A DNA stretch of 11,744 bases from Acidobacteriota bacterium (GTDB lineage Bacteria > Acidobacteriota > Vicinamibacteria > Vicinamibacterales > UBA8438): positions 1-11,744 of the forward strand of contig DTWD01000275.1 in NCBI GenBank assembly GCA_012963185.1, given 5' to 3'. The notes beneath the pieces are model-generated. The model was not told the DNA's origin, ran no database searches, and saw nothing but the letters and a program-made list of their open reading frames with translations. The position numbers were made by a program, and so were the translations under genes. Positions 5,235 to 11,744 of this stretch are shown here, piece by piece (the stretch's first letter is position 1; every line of letters starts with the position of its first letter).

Positions 5235-6482
5235 CTAGGCTTGTGCCGCTTCGACTGAAGTCGCGGTGGTGGCCGCACCCGGAACTACAAGGGTGGACAG
5301 CTGTGCGGTAAGAATGGCTGCAGTCGCTTGAACGTCTTCGTTTAGTTCCCAGCCGTTTTTAAGTTCCATTGATAAAACTCCGATACAACCAGACATTGAA
5401 ACGATAGGTGCCGCGATAGCTCCGAGCGCAGAAGATTCTGCTGGGACAATATGTATCTTCGCGTCACGAAAAGAGAGAGCGGTAACGTTGTCGTCATCAC
5501 ACGAGATGGCTCCGAGTCGGGTGAGCATCGTTTCACTGTAGCCATGACCGACGGCTGGCCGCAGAGAATTTTTGCTCGCGTCTAGGATCCAGACGATGAT
5601 CCCGCTGGCGTTAAAAATCTGAGCGGCGCGAGCGAGGATTGCGTTGAGTTGAGAGGTGTGCGAGAGCTGGCCAAGATCTGTGCAAAGGTCGGCAGCTAAC
5701 TGTAGGTCAAGAGTGGGTGAAATGTCTGCAGTCGTTACTGTTTCGTGGGTCGGTGTAGCGATGATGGTCAAAGGCCCGTCAGAAGGGACACGAACATCCT
5801 CTTCGTCAATGCTTCCCGACGACTGCCCTGAGACACTGTTAGTTCGTTCCACTGCGCCATCAGTGAGCCCGATGTTTTCTGCAATTGGGCGGGCAGAAAC
5901 AGGTAGCAACAGTAACGTTACCAGCACAGTAGTACCCATCGCCGCAGCGAGGGCGATTCCCTGGGACTTCCGGTGGGCAGTCGTTGCTGTGTCTCGGGCG
6001 TCTCTCTCTGTCTTAAGAGCACGGTCGATGTGAGTCATTGCTATCAGTGCAAGCTCAGGACCGTCTGTAAAAAGTAGATCAGACGCCATCAAATCCTGAC
6101 CAAGGTCAGAATGATCGCGCGCCCGTTGGTCCATTCGAGCAAGATCATTGATAGCGACTTGTACATTCTCAAGAGAACCAAGTGTTGATGCTGCCGTTGC
6201 AAGTTGGACAAGGGTCGCTAGACTTATGTCGACCGTGTCCAGTTGGTCGGTGACTTTCTGCATCCAGTGCAAACGAACCTGTCCGGCAGCTACGTAGGCT
6301 TGCTGATTTGTTCGTAGCTCGGAGATGTGTCCGTTCAGTTCCCAACCGAGAGCCGAGAAGGACCGCTCCGCATCTCGTTCTTGATCGATTAACTTTTCGA
6401 AGAGAAAAAGCTGATAGCCAGAGGCCACAGCTACGCCAAGCATGGCAATGACCAAACTTGCGCGTATCCACCCACGCCACAT
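5235..6482 (-). CDS. Two-pass membrane sensor protein with cytoplasmic GAF domain, no output domain
   Basis: This is a 415-residue protein. A membrane segment at about 8-28 is followed by a mainly helical extracytoplasmic region (29-174) that resembles the four-helix-bundle sensors of CHASE3/MCP type. A second membrane segment lies at about 175-195, then a hydrophilic Ser/Thr-rich linker (200-255) and a GAF-like domain (about 265-400; NAILARAAQIFNASGIIVWI, then IAAPIVSMSGCIGVLSMELK). No kinase, cyclase, phosphodiesterase or HTH domain follows; the protein ends in an Ala/Thr-rich tail. It would sense an envelope or cytoplasmic signal and must pass it to another protein. The ATG at 6482 has AAGGA about eight bases upstream, one of the better ribosome-binding sites here. 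It heads a same-strand series ending in the hybrid kinase, which might be its partner. The GAF call is moderate; the topology is clear. Confidence 0.75.
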   Translation of the reverse strand: MWRGWIRASLVIAMLGVAVASGYQLFLFEKLIDQERDAERSFSALGWELNGHISELRTNQQAYVAAGQVRLHWMQKVTDQLDTVDISLATLVQLATAASTLGSLENVQVAINDLARMDQRARDHSDLGQDLMASDLLFTDGPELALIAMTHIDRALKTERDARDTATTAHRKSQGIALAAAMGTTVLVTLLLLPVSARPIAENIGLTDGAVERTNSVSGQSSGSIDEEDVRVPSDGPLTIIATPTHETVTTADISPTLDLQLAADLCTDLGQLSHTSQLNAILARAAQIFNASGIIVWILDASKNSLRPAVGHGYSETMLTRLGAISCDDDNVTALSFRDAKIHIVPAESSALGAIAAPIVSMSGCIGVLSMELKNGWELNEDVQATAAILTAQLSTLVVPGAATTATSVEAAQA

Positions 6483-6522
6483 ACTTGGTCCTTACTATAG
6501 CACCCGTGTCTCGAGGATGTAA

Positions 6523-6549
6523 CAAACACCTGAGAGTTGTTACCGATAG
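6523..6549 (+). promoter_or_regulatory. Weak sigma-28-like promoter candidate upstream of the lipid kinase
   Basis: CAAA at 6523-6526 and ACCGATAG at 6542-6549 are spaced by 15 bases, the sigma-28 spacing, and match three of four and six of eight consensus bases. The start would be near 6556, eight bases before the ATG at 6564. This may be chance and is recorded because a FliA-type sigma gene is in the window. Confidence 0.2.
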
Positions 6550-6563
6550 AGTACACAGTACCC

Positions 6564-7457
6564 ATGGACGTTGGCATCATTATCAATCCTGTTGCGGGGC
6601 GACATCACCCTCGAGCAGCTTATTCGCGAACAGAGCTCGCCAAGAAAGTACTTGGCGTGGAAGGACTCGATGGCGAAGTGAGGCTGACCGATGGCCGTGG
6701 AAGTGCTTACGCGATAGCCGCAGAAATGATTGACTCGGGAGCGCGAACGGTTGTTGCTTGGGGTGGCGACGGAACAATCAATGAGGTTGCAAATGCGACC
6801 GTTGACACTGGGACAACGCTAGGTGTGGTGCCGGGTGGGTCGGGAAACGGGTTTGCACGAGGTCTTCGGCTTGAGAACCAGCCAGAACTCGCGCTTAAGA
6901 CAGCGTTGACTGGACCAACGCGTTTTATCGATGCAGGAGAAATCGACAATCGCCTGTTTGTGAATGTTGCTGGTGTGGGATTTGATGCTCATTTGGCGGG
7001 TGTGTTCAATCATTTGCGAGTTCGAGGGGTCTGGTCATATTTTTTGTCGGGGATGCGGGAGCTGTTCACTTATCGTGCCTCGAGTTACACGGTCTGTTCC
7101 GAGGGGCAAGAATTTACGATGGATGCTTTTCTTGTAACGATCGCCAACGGTCCGGAGTACGGGTTGGGTGCCATTATTGCCCCTATGGCCAGGTTCGATG
7201 ATGGTGCGCTGGATGTGATTTCCGTGGCGCCGCGAAGCGTGAGCTCGCTTTTCTGGCAGTCAAGACGACTTTTTTCTGGGACGATCCATCGCTTGCCGGG
7301 CATTCGTTTTATTTCAGGCTCGACAATGGAGATTTCCGCTGATCGACCATTAATCTTTCACGTAGACGGCGAAGTATACGATGGGACAGACAGTTTGCGT
7401 ATACGCGTAAGGCCATCGTCTCTAGGCGTAAGAGTCCCTCTGTTAGGATGTAAATGA
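6564..7457 (+). CDS. Diacylglycerol/sphingosine-kinase-superfamily lipid kinase
   Basis: From the ATG at 6564 the protein has 297 residues, the usual length for bacterial DagK/YegS-type lipid kinases. It has the N-terminal strand VGIIINPVAG (3-12), the nucleotide-binding GGDGTINE (67-74), PGGSGNGFARG (90-100), and GVGFDA (137-142). The C-terminal lobe carries DDGALDV (212-218) and HVDGE (266-270). The family transfers phosphate from ATP to a lipid hydroxyl at the inner membrane face. The GSGNG form resembles that of sphingosine kinases more than the GTxND common in bacterial diacylglycerol kinases, so the substrate (diacylglycerol, a long-chain base or another lipid) is open. A TTG at 6537 is also in frame, but the family N-terminus fits 6564. 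It diverges from the GAF protein gene and converges with dsbD. Confidence 0.9.
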   Translation: MDVGIIINPVAGRHHPRAAYSRTELAKKVLGVEGLDGEVRLTDGRGSAYAIAAEMIDSGARTVVAWGGDGTINEVANATVDTGTTLGVVPGGSGNGFARGLRLENQPELALKTALTGPTRFIDAGEIDNRLFVNVAGVGFDAHLAGVFNHLRVRGVWSYFLSGMRELFTYRASSYTVCSEGQEFTMDAFLVTIANGPEYGLGAIIAPMARFDDGALDVISVAPRSVSSLFWQSRRLFSGTIHRLPGIRFISGSTMEISADRPLIFHVDGEVYDGTDSLRIRVRPSSLGVRVPLLGCK

Positions 7458-7492
7458 GGCCAGATATAAGGATGAGCCGATCGGGTGGAGTC

Positions 7493-9319
7493 TCAATTGC
7501 CACTCGAACCGTTGGAAACGCTGGCAGCGCCAGGTCCGAGACGCAGGATAGCGTATGCTGGCAGTCCAATCGCTTCAAATCGGTCCATGACTTCACGAGC
7601 AGGAGAAACGCCAAGATCTTCTGCTTGAAACTTAACTTTCACATAATCGTTTAGGGCATCTTGGACGCTAGGGTCTTTCAATGTCGTTTGATCCATTGTG
7701 AGGCAGTTCTTACACCAAGTCGCCCAGATATCCACCAGAATCAATCGGTCCTCGGATTCGGCTGCCGTGAGCCCTTGACTTAAGGATGGATACCATCCGT
7801 CTTCAATCAGCTCCTGCACACTGTCTGCGACCTGTGTTGGGTCCACCCAACGTTGAGCAAAGAGTTCATAAGAGAGGGAACCATAGTAAATAGCTGTGCC
7901 AACGATGAATACACCAAACGCTTGTTTAACGCGAACCATCCATGGGCCCGGTTTTGGCATGAATGTGAGACCCGCGCCCGCAATAGGCCAGGGAATAGCC
8001 ATGCCTATGCCGAGTACAAAAGGAAGAACCAACGCGAGAGTTGTTCCTGTTCCATACAGACTGCTGGAAAAGACAATTACCTGAATAACAACTGGCGCCA
8101 CGCATGCTCCCGCAAGTAACGCGGCAACACTACCCATGCCGAAAGCGACAAGAAACGAACCTCGTTGTGAAGAACCACTAACAAATCGTTCTTGAAATTG
8201 TGAGAAGTCAATGTTGAAAACATCAAACATCGCAAGAGCAAGAATGACGAAAAGCACCGCGATTCCCAGATTGAACCAGGGAGAAGAGTTAATAGTTCCA
8301 AACGTTCCAGCGGTCAGAATTACAACTAATCCTAAGACACCGTACACGAGTGCCATGGCTAAGCCGTAAGTCGTTCCGAGGGCAAACCCTCGTCGTCGAG
8401 AACCGGCGCGAGCACCAGCGCCAATGATCGCCAGATTGATTGGGATCATCGGAAGCACGCAGGGGGTAAGGTTCAAAGCAAGGCCACCAATGAGAATCAG
8501 AGCAAGAATGGCAAATGGGCCTCGGTCTTCGAACCAGCCTTGTTCTGCTTCGCCAGATTCAGAGCGTTCAATAAATTCGAGGAACTGTTCCTCGTTAAGA
8601 TAACCACCGGTAGCCCCCAGAACGGAAAATCGATCCAACTGCGTAAGTGTGAAACTGGCATCATCACCGACGATTGCAGCGGTTTCTTGTGGGGCAGCGA
8701 GTGGTTGCTGGTCACCTGGGTCGACCATGCTGAAAGCCATCGCGTCAAAAAGAGCGGCTTGAGTAGGTAGCCTATTGCTACGTTCTGTGCCCGTAGGTCC
8801 AACCGTCAATTGAAATTCTAGCGAAGCCGTGGTTGGGATATAACACATGCGTTCGTCGCAAGCTTGGTACCTCAGGCTCCCCGGGATGGAGTAGTTACCT
8901 GCGTCGAGATCAGAGGCAACTGTAAAAGCGGCTCCTATTACGAACGTTTCTTCAAAGACTGCCAGCGGATTTTCTGATCCTTGTTGCTCAAGCATTATCG
9001 GCGTTGGCCACGCTACTGCTTCTAGGGCAATTCCCTCGGGCGGATCCAGAGTGAGAACTGTGGGAATTAAGAAATCTTCGAGGGGTTCATTTGAGTTTAC
9101 ATGCAGGCCGTTTCCCTGAGGTTGGAGTGTTGCGTCTAATGCGACTCGGTGTGTGGAACCCGCAGGCGCGACATCAACCTCTTTTGCGGTTGACAACTCG
9201 ATAGAGATTCGTCCAGGTTGAGCAGCGGTAGCAGCCGGTAAAACGGCGAAAAGGCAAGCCAATAGCGTTGCCAGTCGCAACGCTTTGCCCAATGAATCAA
9301 TAATCAATGCTGTAAACAT
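7493..9319 (-). CDS. dsbD: Thiol:disulfide interchange protein DsbD
   Basis: The 608-residue protein has the three-part DsbD plan. A signal peptide (about 1-33) leads to an N-terminal periplasmic domain with the redox pair C154 and C159 (YQACDERMCYIP). A multi-pass membrane domain (about 268-490) carries C287 in LNLTPCVLPMIP and C406 in LAGACVAPVV. A C-terminal thioredoxin-like domain has WCKNC (C536/C539) and the cis-proline stretch GLPAY. The family carries electrons from cytoplasmic thioredoxin across the inner membrane to periplasmic disulfide isomerases and cytochrome c maturation. All six conserved cysteines are present, so it should be active. It starts nine bases after the aminotransferase stop, and the AGG of its ribosome-binding site overlaps that stop codon, indicating translational coupling. 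Length is normal. No terminator is seen between it and the convergent lipid kinase gene. Confidence 0.95.
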   Translation of the reverse strand: MFTALIIDSLGKALRLATLLACLFAVLPAATAAQPGRISIELSTAKEVDVAPAGSTHRVALDATLQPQGNGLHVNSNEPLEDFLIPTVLTLDPPEGIALEAVAWPTPIMLEQQGSENPLAVFEETFVIGAAFTVASDLDAGNYSIPGSLRYQACDERMCYIPTTASLEFQLTVGPTGTERSNRLPTQAALFDAMAFSMVDPGDQQPLAAPQETAAIVGDDASFTLTQLDRFSVLGATGGYLNEEQFLEFIERSESGEAEQGWFEDRGPFAILALILIGGLALNLTPCVLPMIPINLAIIGAGARAGSRRRGFALGTTYGLAMALVYGVLGLVVILTAGTFGTINSSPWFNLGIAVLFVILALAMFDVFNIDFSQFQERFVSGSSQRGSFLVAFGMGSVAALLAGACVAPVVIQVIVFSSSLYGTGTTLALVLPFVLGIGMAIPWPIAGAGLTFMPKPGPWMVRVKQAFGVFIVGTAIYYGSLSYELFAQRWVDPTQVADSVQELIEDGWYPSLSQGLTAAESEDRLILVDIWATWCKNCLTMDQTTLKDPSVQDALNDYVKVKFQAEDLGVSPAREVMDRFEAIGLPAYAILRLGPGAASVSNGSSGN

Positions 9320-9328
9320 CCAATGTGC

Positions 9329-10543
9329 CTAATGTTTGAGAAAACGAGCCGTGAAGCCTTCGATGACATCGTAATACTGATTCAGCTCTTCTGGTGAGGC
9401 TAGGAACACCATACGCAAATAGCCATCAGTTGGAATCGTTCCGAAGCCCGACCCATAGACGCAGAGCAACCCTGTTTCTCGCAAAAGACCTAAAACGTAT
9501 TCCTTATCAGTCTGTCCGGGTAATAACTCTACCTTGGGCATGGCATAGAATGCGGCCTGCGGTGGCACGCATGAAATTCCTTCGATGGCATTTAGGCGTC
9601 GACTAGTTATTTCGGCCCGTATTCGGAGTTCACGAAGAAACGCTTCTTGGTGGCTTTTGTCGCCGTCAAGCGCGGCCACCACGGCTAATTGCATTGGCCC
9701 GACGCTGCATATGCGACCGTCGGCCATTTCCTTAACGGCCGCCAAGATATTGTCAAGTCTCGTCCCACCGCCAAAGACCATCCAACCGGTGCGCCAGCCA
9801 GGTGCTAAATAAGCCTTCGACAGAGACGAAAAAGAAATTACCGGCGCACTAGGATTGTATGAACCAAGAGTCGGGACCCGCCCATCATAAGCCAGGTCGG
9901 TGTAACCCTCATCCGAGAGGAGTACGAGGTTATGCCGGTCCGCTAGTTCGAGCACCGCCAGACGATTTTCACGTGTATATACGGCTCCAGTCGGATTGTT
10001 TGGGTCAATAACTACGATCGCTCGCGTCCGAGGGGTAATAAGACTTTCAATATGTGCGATGTCGGGCTGCCATCCGTTTTTTGGGTCTGTCCGATAGTAA
10101 ACAGCACGCGCGCCAAGTTTAGCCAAGACGGCCGTGTAAAGCGGGTATGTCGGAACGGATACAAGAACCTCGTCCTCTGGATCGAGAAGTACGCTTAACG
10201 CGAGGTCAATTCCTTCCGAGGCTCCGGCCGTCAGGATAATGCGATCGGCTGAGACGCTTAAACCACGCGCGTGGAATTCTCTTGCGACGGCTTCACGCGC
10301 TTCTGGGACGCCGTCAGCAGGCGTGTACCCATTTCGTCCGTCTCGCATCGCTTTTTCGACGGCTTCAATTAAATGAGGAGGTGTTTGAAAGCCAAAAAGG
10401 ACCGGGTCACCGATATTGAGGTACTTGACGGTCTGGCCATTTGCCTCCACTTTTCGTGCCTCCGCGACGATGGTCCGGATCGCGTAGTCAAAGCTTGCAT
10501 TTCTCCTCGAGACAGGGATCGTCGGCGGTGAATCAACTAGCAT
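9329..10543 (-). CDS. Pyridoxal-phosphate aminotransferase, class I/II (AlaA/AspC-like)
   Basis: The 404-residue protein is a fold-type I aminotransferase. It has IGDP (44-47) near the N-terminus, NGYTPADGVPEAREA (71-85), the glycine-rich TAGASEGI phosphate-binding region (105-112), DPNNPTG (180-186), and D211/Y214 in SDEGYTDLAYDG. The PLP lysine is K243 in SFSSLSKAYLAPGWRTG, and the substrate-carboxylate arginine is likely R377 in YLRMVF. The overall wording is closest to the alanine/aspartate aminotransferase group; the exact amino acid cannot be read from the sequence. It is the first gene of a two-gene operon with dsbD. It diverges from the tandem-ACT gene across 39 bases, and such ACT proteins often bind amino acids, so a metabolic link is possible. 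The ATG at 10543 lacks a clear ribosome-binding site. Confidence 0.92.
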   Translation of the reverse strand: MLVDSPPTIPVSRRNASFDYAIRTIVAEARKVEANGQTVKYLNIGDPVLFGFQTPPHLIEAVEKAMRDGRNGYTPADGVPEAREAVAREFHARGLSVSADRIILTAGASEGIDLALSVLLDPEDEVLVSVPTYPLYTAVLAKLGARAVYYRTDPKNGWQPDIAHIESLITPRTRAIVVIDPNNPTGAVYTRENRLAVLELADRHNLVLLSDEGYTDLAYDGRVPTLGSYNPSAPVISFSSLSKAYLAPGWRTGWMVFGGGTRLDNILAAVKEMADGRICSVGPMQLAVVAALDGDKSHQEAFLRELRIRAEITSRRLNAIEGISCVPPQAAFYAMPKVELLPGQTDKEYVLGLLRETGLLCVYGSGFGTIPTDGYLRMVFLASPEELNQYYDVIEGFTARFLKH

Positions 10544-10549
10544 TACGTT

Positions 10550-10555
10550 GATAAT
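10550..10555 (+). promoter_or_regulatory. Possible -10 element in the 39-bp divergent promoter region
   Basis: GATAAT (one mismatch from TATAAT) lies about 27 bases before the ATG of the ACT gene and would give a leader of roughly 20 bases. On the other strand TATTAT, overlapping the same bases, sits seven bases before the aminotransferase ATG, which would fit a leaderless transcript. No good -35 box was found for either. Confidence 0.25.
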
Positions 10556-10582
10556 AACGCACAGTCTGCCCTAATCTGCCAC

Positions 10583-10966
10583 ATGGCGATCAGGTCAGAG
10601 TTGACAGTTCGGCTTCAGAACAGTCCGGGGGCGCTACGTCGCATTTGTCAGATCTTGGGAGAAGAGCGTGTCAACATAATCGCTGTAAGTGTTGAAACAG
10701 CGGGCAGGCTCAGAATTCTTGCTGATAATCCCCTCCGCGCGGTTAATGCACTTAAGACTCATAACTATGCAGTCCAGTCGCACGATGTGCTATTTCTGGA
10801 ACTTTCTCATAGTCCCGGGAGTCTTGGGGAAATAACTCAGTTGTTGGCTAAGGCTGACGTGAATATTGACTATATTTATGCAGCCGGTTCGGAAAACCGA
10901 AAAAATGCTGTCGTTGTTATTGGCGTGGAAGATGTTGTGCGGGCTGCTACTTTGGTCGGGATCTAA
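10583..10966 (+). CDS. Tandem ACT-domain protein
   Basis: This 127-residue protein consists of two ACT-type ligand-binding units and little else. The first (about 4-65) has the typical LTVRLQNSPGALRRICQILG start, and the second (about 68-127) repeats it as LELSHSPGSLGEITQLLA followed by VNIDYIYA. The NSPGAL/HSPGSL turns are where ACT domains bind small ligands, usually amino acids, at domain interfaces. No enzyme domain is attached, so it is likely a free-standing regulator or binding protein in the cytoplasm. It diverges from a PLP aminotransferase gene. Its stop codon overlaps by four bases (CTAA) the stop codon of the convergent 70-residue ORF downstream of grpE. The ATG at 10583 is the only sensible start and has no clear ribosome-binding site. 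Confidence 0.88.
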   Translation: MAIRSELTVRLQNSPGALRRICQILGEERVNIIAVSVETAGRLRILADNPLRAVNALKTHNYAVQSHDVLFLELSHSPGSLGEITQLLAKADVNIDYIYAAGSENRKNAVVVIGVEDVVRAATLVGI

Positions 10967-11175
10967 ATATCTTGGCGTTTAAATTTTGGCGGGACGGCAG
11001 ATTCAAGAGATTCAACTAATTCTTTAAGGGCAGTAATCTCGTTTTCTGCAGCGAAAAGAATAGCCCGTGTTTCCTGTAATGATGGAAGACTCCAATCTTC
11101 ATCGTTGAATCTTAGCTGTCCACAGGTATCAAATTCGACGAGTACGGCATCCATCGGTTCAACATAAAGATGCAT
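10963..11175 (-). CDS. Small protein of unknown function coupled to grpE
   Basis: I do not recognise this 70-residue protein. The N-terminal half (1-33) looks like two or three beta strands with acidic residues (VLVEFDTCGQLRFNDEDW). Residues 34-60 form a predicted acidic amphipathic helix (QETRAILFAAENEITALKEL), and the C-terminus is basic. There is a single cysteine (C18), no signal peptide and no membrane segment, so it should be cytoplasmic. Its ATG lies four bases after the grpE stop codon, and the ribosome-binding purines (AAGGGGAA) are inside the last codons of grpE. This tight translational coupling supports a real gene. A role near the DnaK chaperone system is possible only by association. 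Confidence 0.65.
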   Translation of the reverse strand: MHLYVEPMDAVLVEFDTCGQLRFNDEDWSLPSLQETRAILFAAENEITALKELVESLESAVPPKFKRQDI

Positions 11176-11179
11176 AAGT

Positions 11180-11744
11180 TTATTCCCCTTGAGTGGGAAT
11201 TTTTCCGACGATGACGCTTGCCGGTCTTAGTAAATCGTCATTGACGAAGTAACCTGGCTTAACCACGGTTATGACGATGTTATCTTTCGATGGATCAGTA
11301 ACAGGGACCATTGATAGAGCATCATGGATATTCGGGTCGAACGAAAGCCCCAGTGCCAAAACAGGAGTTACACCGTAGCGGCTGAATGTGGACAGGCATT
11401 GGTTTCGAACCAAGAGAATCCCCTCAAGGAAGGCACTTGAACGGTTGTCTTGCTTGTCGGTCTTTGCTGCTTCAATAGCCCGGTCGAGATTGTCAATAAT
11501 TTCCAAAAACGATACAAGGACGCCTCGAATTTCTCGGGCAATGTCTTTTTCGAGTTCCCGTGTGAGGCGAGCACGCGTTTTTTCAAAGTCGACCGTCGCG
11601 TCTTTATATTTTTTTGCGTAATCGGCAATCAACGCATCCTTGTTGGCAATTTCAATTTCAAGCTTTTCTATAAAGGCAGGTTGTTTCTTCTTGAAGTCAT
11701 TACCGTTTTCCTCGGAAGACCCAGTCGAATCGTCTGCCTTGCTA
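11180..11744 (-). CDS. grpE: Nucleotide exchange factor GrpE, N-terminus cut by window edge
   Basis: The visible 187 residues begin inside an acidic, Ser/Asp-rich disordered N-terminus (SKADDSTGSSEENG), as is usual for GrpE. A long coiled-coil helix follows (KLEIEIANKDALIADYAKKYKDA, with ELEKDIAREI), then the four-helix region LVSFLEIIDNLDRAIEA. The C-terminal wing has the GrpE signature FDPNIHDALSMVPV, then VVKPGYFVNDDLLRPASVIVGK. GrpE releases ADP from DnaK and so drives the chaperone cycle; it works as a cytoplasmic dimer. The open frame runs unbroken to the right edge, so its start lies outside the window. It is translationally coupled to the 70-residue gene after it; dnaJ or dnaK are not directly downstream. 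Confidence 0.95.
   Translation of the reverse strand, partial: SKADDSTGSSEENGNDFKKKQPAFIEKLEIEIANKDALIADYAKKYKDATVDFEKTRARLTRELEKDIAREIRGVLVSFLEIIDNLDRAIEAAKTDKQDNRSSAFLEGILLVRNQCLSTFSRYGVTPVLALGLSFDPNIHDALSMVPVTDPSKDNIVITVVKPGYFVNDDLLRPASVIVGKIPTQGE

Noticed and set aside
6494..6523. Sigma-70-like promoter (GTTACA, 18 bases, TATAGT) on the minus strand before the GAF protein gene
   Set aside because: It would start transcription about five bases before the ATG and leave out most of the good AAGGA ribosome-binding site, so promoter and ribosome-binding site contradict each other.
7477..7484. Perfect 8-bp palindrome CCGATCGG between the lipid kinase and dsbD
   Set aside because: It is too short, has no loop and is not followed by a T-run on either strand, so it is not a terminator. 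No second copy or regulatory context supports an operator.
8995..9002. Perfect GCCGATAA (sigma-28 -10 box) on the minus strand
   Set aside because: It lies inside the dsbD coding sequence, encoding residues of the protein, and no TAAA-like box lies 15 bases upstream. An eight-base match is expected by chance at some rate.

Overview
The window looks like chromosomal DNA of a Gram-negative bacterium of moderate GC content. It carries the envelope and periplasm genes dsbD and fabZ, a split-strand layout of short operons, and a dense cluster of two-component and sigma-factor genes. The gene mix (FliA/WhiG-type sigma, excisionase-like HTH protein, NtrC-type regulator, PCYCGC protein) would suit Acidobacteriota or a relative, but this is inference without any database support. 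No tRNA, rRNA, CRISPR array, insertion sequence or prophage gene was seen. No gene-free stretch exceeds 300 bases; the longest is 1114-1369 and is rich in regulatory structure.

Bases 1-3886 form a regulatory block. On the minus strand, running off the left edge, is an NtrC-family response regulator (receiver domain plus the start of the linker). Divergent from it are a small excisionase/MerR-like HTH protein and an 86-residue protein that resembles only the histidine-bearing dimerisation helices of a histidine kinase. Next comes a FliA/WhiG-type sigma factor preceded by a textbook sigma-54 -24/-12 promoter, with two 14-bp GTCAAT palindromes about 165-195 bases upstream of the predicted transcript start. 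Convergent with it is a hybrid histidine kinase (PAS, HisKA, HATPase, receiver). Together these parts can be read as one relay: hybrid kinase, stand-alone phosphotransfer-like domain, NtrC-type activator, sigma-54 promoter, alternative sigma factor. The parts are read from sequence; their wiring is inferred.

Bases 3930-6482 (minus strand) continue upstream of the kinase with a membrane-anchored PCYCGC-motif protein, a FabZ-like dehydratase with an altered catalytic loop, and a two-pass membrane protein with a cytoplasmic GAF domain and no output domain. Gaps of 43, 61 and 116 bases make a shared transcript with the kinase possible.

Bases 6564-11744 hold housekeeping and metabolic genes: a lipid kinase of the diacylglycerol/sphingosine kinase superfamily (plus); dsbD and a PLP aminotransferase in a two-gene operon (minus); a tandem ACT-domain protein diverging from that operon (plus); and grpE (cut by the right edge) followed by a tightly coupled 70-residue protein of unknown function (minus). 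Convergent gene ends are very close (6, 35 and -4 bases), and no classical hairpin plus T-run terminator is visible between them.
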